A stretch of 55,614 nt of DNA from the NCBI GenBank assembly GCA_019637635.1, contig JAHBVI010000038.1:1-55614 (forward strand). The letters run 5' to 3'. The first letter of the stretch is position 1. The number at the start of each line of letters is the position of its first letter. Both the position numbers and the translations under genes were made by a program. This DNA is from Anaerolineae bacterium. Its GTDB lineage: Bacteria > Chloroflexota > Anaerolineae > Promineifilales > Promineifilaceae. Shown piece by piece: positions 50,449 to 55,614 of this stretch. The notes under the pieces were generated by a model. It was given only the letters and a program-made list of their open reading frames with translations, had not been told where the DNA came from and searched no databases.

Positions 50449-51649
50449 TCGCCAGATGCTCCTCATAGGTCACGCTGAAAATATGGCTGCCGGGGGCCAT
50501 GCCGTCACAGGAAGCCACAAAAAAGATGAAATCGCTGGGGGTAGGATTGGCTACTGCCTGCAAAGCGCTCAGGCTGGGGCTGGCAATGGGGCCAGGCGGC
50601 AGACCAGCGTAGCGATAGCTGTTGTAAGGGGAATCAAATTGCAGATCGTCCAGGAACAGCGGCGTTTTCCACCACGTTTGTCTGTCCGGCTGGTAGCCTA
50701 CGGCATATTGCACCGTCGGGTCGGCTTGCAGCAGTGTGCCGTCACGCAGCCGGTTCAAAAACACACCGGCAATGAGCGGCCGTTCGTCCGCAATCACCGC
50801 TTCGCGCTGCACAATGGAAGCCAGCGTCACCGCTTCGCGCAGGCTCAAGCCCTGCGCGCCATACGCCTGGCGCATCTCCGGCGTCACCCGCTCACCAAAG
50901 TTGGTCAACATCAGGTCAACCAGATAGGCAGCATCGGCATCCAGCGGCACGCGGTAGGTATCGGGGAAAAGGTAGCCCTCCAACGTGGCGTCTGGCGGCA
51001 GGGAAGCCAGAAAATCATAACGGCTCAGGTCAAAGGGGGCCTGTCGTTGGGTAATGGCCTGGAATTCGTCGGCGTTGATGTTGGCCGGGCGAATCTGGCG
51101 CAAGGAGTCGGCCATCTCTTCCAGCCGCCAGCCCTCAATGAAACGCAAGGTGATTTCCCGCGCCCGCGCGTCGGTCAGCGCCACCGCCATTTCCGGCAGG
51201 GGCCAGGTGGGGTCGAGCAAAAAGTCACCGGCTTCTAGCCGGGAATCCAGGCCAAAATAGTGCAGATAGTTCAGGAAGAGTTCGGCGTCCCGTACCAGCC
51301 CGGCAGCAGCCAGATTGACGGTGATGTCGCTGGCGGTCTGGCCGGGGGTGATGGTGAAGGGTACGGCCGTAGCCCCTGTTCCCACCGGCCCCTGCAACTG
51401 TTCCGCCCGCGCCGCCAGGTACGTCTGTAAGTAGAGACGTTCCGCCGGGTTCAGGTGCGCGCCGCCCCCTTCCAGCCGCACCCCACCCTGCCCACTGTTT
51501 AGCCAGCGCCCATACAACACCAGAGCGGCCGTCAGGCAAACTACCATCACCAGCAGCAACAATCCCCCCCGGAAAATCCATCCGGCCGTTTTGTAACAGC
51601 CACTTTTTTCTTTGTAGGGGTCCTGGCGTATGGGTTTTTTGTCTGTCAT
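50429..51649 (-). CDS. mltG: Endolytic transglycosylase MltG (YceG family)
   Basis: About 406 residues with one N-terminal membrane helix (GLLLLVMVVCLTAALVLYG) and the YceG domain: ASIVQREAVIADERPLIAGV, then FLNRL and LLQADPTVQYAVG. The second Glu of the usual E-x-E pattern is kept; the first is Gln. MltG cuts newly made glycan strands and sets their length. Family genes commonly stand next to ruvX (as here). Two ATGs are possible (51649 and 51664); no clear ribosome-binding site is seen. Confidence 0.92.
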   Translation of the reverse strand: MTDKKPIRQDPYKEKSGCYKTAGWIFRGGLLLLVMVVCLTAALVLYGRWLNSGQGGVRLEGGGAHLNPAERLYLQTYLAARAEQLQGPVGTGATAVPFTITPGQTASDITVNLAAAGLVRDAELFLNYLHYFGLDSRLEAGDFLLDPTWPLPEMAVALTDARAREITLRFIEGWRLEEMADSLRQIRPANINADEFQAITQRQAPFDLSRYDFLASLPPDATLEGYLFPDTYRVPLDADAAYLVDLMLTNFGERVTPEMRQAYGAQGLSLREAVTLASIVQREAVIADERPLIAGVFLNRLRDGTLLQADPTVQYAVGYQPDRQTWWKTPLFLDDLQFDSPYNSYRYAGLPPGPIASPSLSALQAVANPTPSDFIFFVASCDGMAPGSHIFSVTYEEHLANVERCR

Positions 51650-51719
51650 CAGGTTATTAGTCATTGGTCATCTGTTATTGGGAAATTTTTCGTGTCACAA
51701 AGTTTTCGCCGCCCCCTTA

Positions 51720-51794
51720 AGACTACAACGGATCGAGAAATAAGCGGATAAATTTCCAGAGAGGAATCCGTTCATTTCTAAATCCGCTGTAGTC
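51720..51794. repeat. Interrupted inverted repeat GACTACAACGGAT/ATCCGCTGTAGTC
   Basis: Outer arms at 51721-51733 and 51782-51794 with one mismatch, inner GGAATCC and AATAAGCGGATAAAT words. It lies between ruvX and mltG, one base from the ruvX stop. Confidence 0.7.
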
Positions 51795-51795
51795 A

Positions 51796-52233
51796 TCACG
51801 AATGTGCGTCCAGGTAACTTTGCAAAATAAAAGCAGCCGCCACTGCATCCACCCGCTCTTTGGCCTTTTTGCCTCGTTTACCGCGCAGCGCCAGGCTTTC
51901 TTCGGCTTGCATGGAGGTAAAACTTTCGTCCCAAAATTCGATGGGAATGGAAGTGGTCTGGCTGAAAGCGGCCGTGTAATCCCGAATCCAGGCCGCTATG
52001 GTGCTGTCTGAACCATCGCTGCGGGTGGGCAGCCCCACGATCAACAGCGTCACCTCTTCTTCCGCGATAATGCGCCGGTAGCGGGCAAAATCCTCCTGGC
52101 GTGATTGCCGCTGCATGACGCCGTAGGAGCCGGCGATGGTGCGGGTGGCGTCGCTGATGGCAATGCCAATGCGCTTACTGCCCACATCCAGCGCCATCAC
52201 GCGCCCTTTTTTCTCAAAACTGTGTTCTTCCAT
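51796..52233 (-). CDS. ruvX: Putative pre-16S rRNA nuclease RuvX/YqgF
   Basis: A 145-residue RNase H-like nuclease, the normal size. Motifs: MALDVGSKRIGIAISD (Asp16 of the metal site), VGLPTRSDGS, FWDESFTSMQAEESL and RVDAVAAAFIL. It removes the 5' end of pre-16S rRNA. Its start directly follows the vapC stop (TGAATG) and mltG is downstream, which suggests one transcript. Confidence 0.95.
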   Translation of the reverse strand: MEEHSFEKKGRVMALDVGSKRIGIAISDATRTIAGSYGVMQRQSRQEDFARYRRIIAEEEVTLLIVGLPTRSDGSDSTIAAWIRDYTAAFSQTTSIPIEFWDESFTSMQAEESLALRGKRGKKAKERVDAVAAAFILQSYLDAHS

Positions 52234-52623
52234 TCAGGCTTTTTGCACGTGTGGGTAATCGAGGATTTTACGGTCGGCCGTCAGAATGGGGAAATTGTAA
52301 ATTCTGGCGGTTGCCACCAATATCTGATCTGCCGGATCTCGATGAAAGTCACCGGGCAATTGTGTAGCTTCCACGACAACCGCCACATCCAATTGAAGCA
52401 ATCGCACACCGGGATAGACTATCGCCTGGTTCAACCAATCAAGTACAGGCAATGTTAATGATAGTTTGCCAAGTTCTACCAACTTGGCTACTTCCCAACA
52501 GGAAATGATGCTAACGGCAAACCCATTGGTCTGATATTGTTGTATTTTCCGTTCCAAATTTGATGATAGAGAGTGAGAGCGACTGACCCACCAAACCCAA
52601 ATATGTGTATCCAGCAAAATCAT
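52234..52623 (-). CDS. vapC: PIN-domain toxin, VapC family
   Basis: A 129-residue PIN nuclease. The acidic residues are D5 (LLDTHIW), E44 (SCWEVAKL), D96/D99 (HRDPADQILVATA) and D117 (LTADRKI), a full active site. It should cleave RNA (for example tRNA) when free of antitoxin. It overlaps the upstream antitoxin gene by 4 bases (ATGA) and abuts ruvX. Confidence 0.93.
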   Translation of the reverse strand: MILLDTHIWVWWVSRSHSLSSNLERKIQQYQTNGFAVSIISCWEVAKLVELGKLSLTLPVLDWLNQAIVYPGVRLLQLDVAVVVEATQLPGDFHRDPADQILVATARIYNFPILTADRKILDYPHVQKA

Positions 52624-52832
52624 TGCAAGACATCCCAATCATTTTCAGCTACTGGCTCAGTGGGGTTTTCATACTTGAGAACAGTGTTGGCCAGTGGGTA
52701 ATTTTCCTCTGCCATTTGGGGAGACAATGGCAAAACAATGACCTCAACAGCCTCACCAGGACGAAAAGGTAATTTTTTTAGCTGCAATTCTCCATTAGGG
52801 AGGATGACTGTTTCTAAGCGATAGGCAATCAT
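52620..52832 (-). CDS. vapB: VapB-type antitoxin
   Basis: A 70-residue acidic protein. The N-terminal half (RLETVILPNGELQLKKLPFR, then GEAVEVIVL) matches small AbrB-like antitoxins that accompany VapC. The C-terminal half is flexible and acidic, as expected for toxin wrapping. It precedes vapC with the typical 4-base overlap. It probably also represses its own promoter with VapC. Confidence 0.8.
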   Translation of the reverse strand: MIAYRLETVILPNGELQLKKLPFRPGEAVEVIVLPLSPQMAEENYPLANTVLKYENPTEPVAENDWDVLQ

Positions 52833-52922
52833 ATTTACACTCCAATCCGCAGCGAAATGATATGTTGCCGGGAATTATAGCATAAGCTTTCCGGTCACGG
52901 CCGTACCAACCCACCATTTCCC

Positions 52923-53447
52923 CTACGTTTCTTCGCCTGTTTTGGGAGTGGCATACGGCCGTGTCCACCACCAGATGAGCAACCATAACACTAGCAGCGG
53001 CCAACCATAAAAAAGCAATCCCCGCTGGATTCTGTAAAGATCCCAGTCTGACGAAGAGCCAACAAAATCACAAAATGCTGGATTATCAGCATAACAATCT
53101 GGTCGAAAAGGGGGTGGTGTGAGTGATCGCCAGAACAACTCCCGCTCGACGGCCGTCCGCAACTTCTCTCCGCTGGTAAAACCCAATCGCACGGCGTCAT
53201 CTGGGCCACAATTATATGCCTCAGGACCATAAGAGGACACTTGCCAACAACGCCAAACACCGCCAAACAGCGCACCCAAATAAGCCAGGGTTAAAAAGAG
53301 AGTTATCCCAAGAACTAGGCCGGCCGCTACGCGCCGTTTACGCTCCTGCCGCAACCAATCAGCGAGTGGCTGAGCATTTACGGGTATTGCAAAAATGAAT
53401 CCCAGCCCAGCCAATATCACCAAGGCCATGAAAACGGTATGATCCAT
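52923..53447 (-). CDS. Hypothetical membrane protein
   Basis: A 174-residue protein with three hydrophobic helices (about 5-25, 40-63, 145-163). Between the second and third are five to six cysteines (VWRCWQ, YNCGPDD, PDCYADNPAFCDF), suggesting disulfides in an outside loop. No family match comes to mind. It follows the baseplate-J-like gene by 13 bases with a GCGAGG ribosome-binding site, so both are likely in one operon. Confidence 0.6.
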   Translation of the reverse strand: MDHTVFMALVILAGLGFIFAIPVNAQPLADWLRQERKRRVAAGLVLGITLFLTLAYLGALFGGVWRCWQVSSYGPEAYNCGPDDAVRLGFTSGEKLRTAVERELFWRSLTPPPFRPDCYADNPAFCDFVGSSSDWDLYRIQRGLLFYGWPLLVLWLLIWWWTRPYATPKTGEET

Positions 53448-53460
53448 AAAACCTCGCCTC

Positions 53461-55017
53461 TCATTCCTCCGTTTGAATTTCCGTGCTGATCCGGGTGGTC
53501 AGGTAAGGGATACGATCAAACCAGGTGGGCCAGATGCGGATTTCGGGTGGTTCGCGCAGGGGGAGTTGTTGGTGCAGGTAGGCAACGGCCGTGTCCACCT
53601 CCTGCCCTGTCACCGTCTCCAACGCCGCCGCCGGTTGTAGTTCCCGCGCCAACAGCCCGGAGGCAAGCATCGAAAAGTAGACCCGCCCCGCTTCATCCAC
53701 GCCGGTAATGGGGCCGCTGGCAAAACGGATACTGTCCGGGGACAGCACGTAACCCGGCTGGATTTGCTGCCCCAGGGCGTAATAGGCCAGGTCAGAGGCG
53801 GCAGTGGTGTTCACGGCCGTGCCCGCCACCTGCGCCCGCATCGCCAGCGTCAACCGTCCCGTCTGTTCGCCAACTTCATGGGAATAGGTCTCATCCAACA
53901 CATTGACTACGCGCAAAGAGTCCGGCGTTAAAAATTCAAACGGCGTGAGCTGCGCCTCCATTTCCGAGGCCGCCAACGCCAGTAAAAATTGCACCACCTG
54001 GGCGCGCAGCCGGGTGCGGTCTTCGGCCGTAACGGCCGGCGCCTGGCGCACATCCCCACCCTCAATTGGCTCCAGATTGCGCACCTCCACCTGGATGGAC
54101 AGCGATCCTTCTACCTGATTCACCAGATTGGCGGCCACATTGCCCGCCGGGCCGGGGGTAATGGCGATGACGTCCACTTCGGCCGTGCTGCCCAACGCGC
54201 CGGGCAGGGTCACTTCGGCGGTGGTCTGGTAAACGCGGTCGGTGCCGTCCGACGTGCGCACCCGTGTGCCCACGGGGACGACGGTCGGCTGGTCGAGCAA
54301 ATTGGCGAAGATGACTTTGCCACGGGCGGGCGTCTCTGGCGTTTCTACCGTGCCCGTCGTTTGTACGTCGGCCTGCCAGTTTTGGGTGGTTTGCAGCAGG
54401 CGGCCGGGCAGGATGCCATTTTGGAAGTCGGTGACGGCGGCGGCGGGGTCGGCAATGATCGGCCGTTCCACCTGCACCGGCAGCGTTTCCGGCTTGAGGG
54501 TGATACGGGCGGAGGGTAGCAGGTAGAGGAGGGCGATGTAGAGTACGGCCGTTGTCAGGAAAAAGAGGAAGATGGCCGCATAACGCCACAGCCAGCGCCG
54601 CCGTTCGCTTTGCGGCGAGAGCCGTTTATGCGCTTCCGCCTGGTCGGCCAGGTCGGGGCGGATGCGCCCTTCGTAGTCGGTGAAGCGGTCATCACCAATG
54701 GTAGAGAGACCCACAATTTCGCGGCGGCGACGGCCACGCCGCCAATCTCGTTTGCCCTGCCGCGCCGCGCCAATGGTGAGAAAAACGGGGATGCCCAGCG
54801 CTCTGGCCTGGCGGGAAATGTCGGAATCAACCGTGACCAGGGCAATTTCGGCGCGCATGTTATCGGCGTGGCGCAGCAGCCGCACCAGATCTAACCCCTC
54901 GCGCAGCACGCCGCCATCCTCCGGCAAAACTAAAATCACCTGCTGGTCCCGCGCCCAGTCCAGGTGATCACAAATGCTGACAATATCGTCTTCCGGCGTC
55001 AGGGGGATTGTTTTCAT
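53461..55017 (-). CDS. Membrane-anchored baseplate-J-like protein
   Basis: A 518-residue protein. Residues 1-95 form an alpha/beta domain (VILVLPEDGGVLREGLDLVRLLR), followed by a very basic linker (RQGKRDWRRGRRRREI), a membrane helix (about 170-190; FLFFLTTAVLYIALLYLL) and an outside domain with baseplate-J features (GTRVRTSDGTDRVYQTTAEV, AITPGPAGNVAANLVN). The phage J-like fold appears in a bacterial surface setting with no phage genes nearby. The role is unknown. Start chosen at MKTIPLTP. Confidence 0.75.
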   Translation of the reverse strand: MKTIPLTPEDDIVSICDHLDWARDQQVILVLPEDGGVLREGLDLVRLLRHADNMRAEIALVTVDSDISRQARALGIPVFLTIGAARQGKRDWRRGRRRREIVGLSTIGDDRFTDYEGRIRPDLADQAEAHKRLSPQSERRRWLWRYAAIFLFFLTTAVLYIALLYLLPSARITLKPETLPVQVERPIIADPAAAVTDFQNGILPGRLLQTTQNWQADVQTTGTVETPETPARGKVIFANLLDQPTVVPVGTRVRTSDGTDRVYQTTAEVTLPGALGSTAEVDVIAITPGPAGNVAANLVNQVEGSLSIQVEVRNLEPIEGGDVRQAPAVTAEDRTRLRAQVVQFLLALAASEMEAQLTPFEFLTPDSLRVVNVLDETYSHEVGEQTGRLTLAMRAQVAGTAVNTTAASDLAYYALGQQIQPGYVLSPDSIRFASGPITGVDEAGRVYFSMLASGLLARELQPAAALETVTGQEVDTAVAYLHQQLPLREPPEIRIWPTWFDRIPYLTTRISTEIQTEE

Positions 55018-55031
55018 ATGGCTAACCCGCC

Positions 55032-55614
55032 CTACCCCGACAACCGCCATAAATCCTGTACGAGGAACGTTTGAAAATCGGCAATCTGTTCTTGTAATCG
55101 TTGGTTGGCGATCATTTCTGGCCGGGGATCCACATAATACACACCATCCAGGCTATTCAAGGCAACAGTGTAGCCTAAAAAGTGGTTGCTTTTGAAAGTG
55201 GAATTGACGCCAAAAATGCTCTTTCCCTTTACGGCTCGTTGTACATCGTGCAAAAAAATGGCAACAACAGGAACTTCCCTGCCAAGCAATTTGGTTAAGA
55301 GGAACTTATCCAGAAAAATCTTATCAATCCGGTCTTTGCTGGTGGTTTTGACAGAACCAACAATTTCGGTGAGGTCAATAAAGCCAGATTCGGCCGTAAC
55401 AAGAGCTTTATTTCGGGAGAAAACCAGGTCTAGTTCATAGGGCATTACCTGACCTGGATAACCCGGAATGGGTATTTTGATGGTTCGTGGCTCGCATTCC
55501 AAACCTACTTCTTGAATAATCAGCTTGATCAATGTCTCAAATAGCTGCCCAATGCGTTTGCGTGATTGATTGGGATTCCCAAAAGAATCACCAATACTGC
55601 CAATGGATTGCTGA
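55032..55614 (-). CDS. PD-(D/E)XK endonuclease-like protein (partial)
   Basis: The frame is open to the right edge, so the N-terminus is missing; about 193 codons are present. RIGQLFETLIKLIIQEVGLE precedes PYELDLVFSRNKALVTAES, then EIVGSVKTTSKDRIDKIFLD. The E-L-D and S-V-K-T-T elements fit the metal-binding Asp and Lys of the PD-(D/E)XK nuclease fold, and S-x-K-T-T-S-K-D-R occurs in restriction endonucleases. No methyltransferase is in view. Restriction enzyme is a likely but unconfirmed role. Confidence 0.65.
   Translation of the reverse strand, partial: QQSIGSIGDSFGNPNQSRKRIGQLFETLIKLIIQEVGLECEPRTIKIPIPGYPGQVMPYELDLVFSRNKALVTAESGFIDLTEIVGSVKTTSKDRIDKIFLDKFLLTKLLGREVPVVAIFLHDVQRAVKGKSIFGVNSTFKSNHFLGYTVALNSLDGVYYVDPRPEMIANQRLQEQIADFQTFLVQDLWRLSG

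Noticed and set aside
50429..51649. MltG inactive because the first Glu of E-x-E is Gln
   Set aside because: By comparison with the R-Q-E-S motif of other transglycosylases, the second Glu should be the catalytic one, and it is present.

Overview
The window looks like chromosomal DNA of a Chloroflexota bacterium, most likely of the Anaerolineae/Caldilineae/Ardenticatenia part of the phylum. This is inferred from the mix of families: many lipoproteins with Thr/Pro/Ala-rich linkers, NBR1-type Ig and SdrD-B domains, a cyclase-AAA-TPR giant, a membrane-anchored baseplate-J protein, DUF4129/DUF4350 proteins and PIG-V-like mannosyltransferases. The DNA is moderately GC-rich. I see no phage, transposase, integrase, rRNA or CRISPR array. 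Genes are dense, and no stretch longer than about 300 bases lacks a gene.

Layout. 1-2442: oligopeptide ABC transporter (dppB, dppC, partial dppD), minus strand. 2483-6452: a DUF6174 lipoprotein and a DUF4350/DUF4129/membrane-protein cluster, minus. 6707-12083: plus-strand block with a surface lipoprotein, PP2C phosphatase, dtd, a sugar-dehydrogenase-like lipoprotein and the PLP-homeostasis protein. 12115-13919: copper operon, in which a DeoR-type regulator with a NosL-like domain precedes SCO and PCu(A)C. 14008-16755: transaldolase, a nucleotidyltransferase and a phosphoesterase. 16993-19903: plus-strand tsaE, tsaB, rimI and a CDP-paratose-2-epimerase-like gene. 19929-27643: response regulator, membrane protein, ABC-F protein, large sensor kinase and FAD-linked oxidase. 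27856-28195: tRNA-Ser(TGA), tRNA-Ser(GCT) and tRNA-Arg(ACG). 28262-32418: sugar ABC permeases, DUF1294, mannosyltransferase and HdeD. 32622-40237: fatty-acid genes (SDR, MaoC, two acyl-CoA dehydrogenases) mixed with mazG-like and rfbA genes. 40290-46634: a soluble-adenylyl-cyclase-like giant and a lytic transglycosylase. 46826-55614: unknown proteins, then restriction-endonuclease-like gene (partial), baseplate-J, vapBC, ruvX, mltG and a shortened LivK-like lipoprotein reading leftward.

Two genome-scale signals stand out. First, the perfect 8-bp palindrome ACGGCCGT occurs about 125 times by hand count, roughly once per 440 bp, against one or two expected. It behaves like the cyanobacterial HIP1 element. 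Second, almost every intergenic gap holds a hairpin whose arms are made of tandem 6-12 bp words. Many of these hairpins overlap gene ends, so that the repeat itself supplies the stop codon and the last few residues. In two lipoprotein genes a repeat supplies part of the signal peptide.
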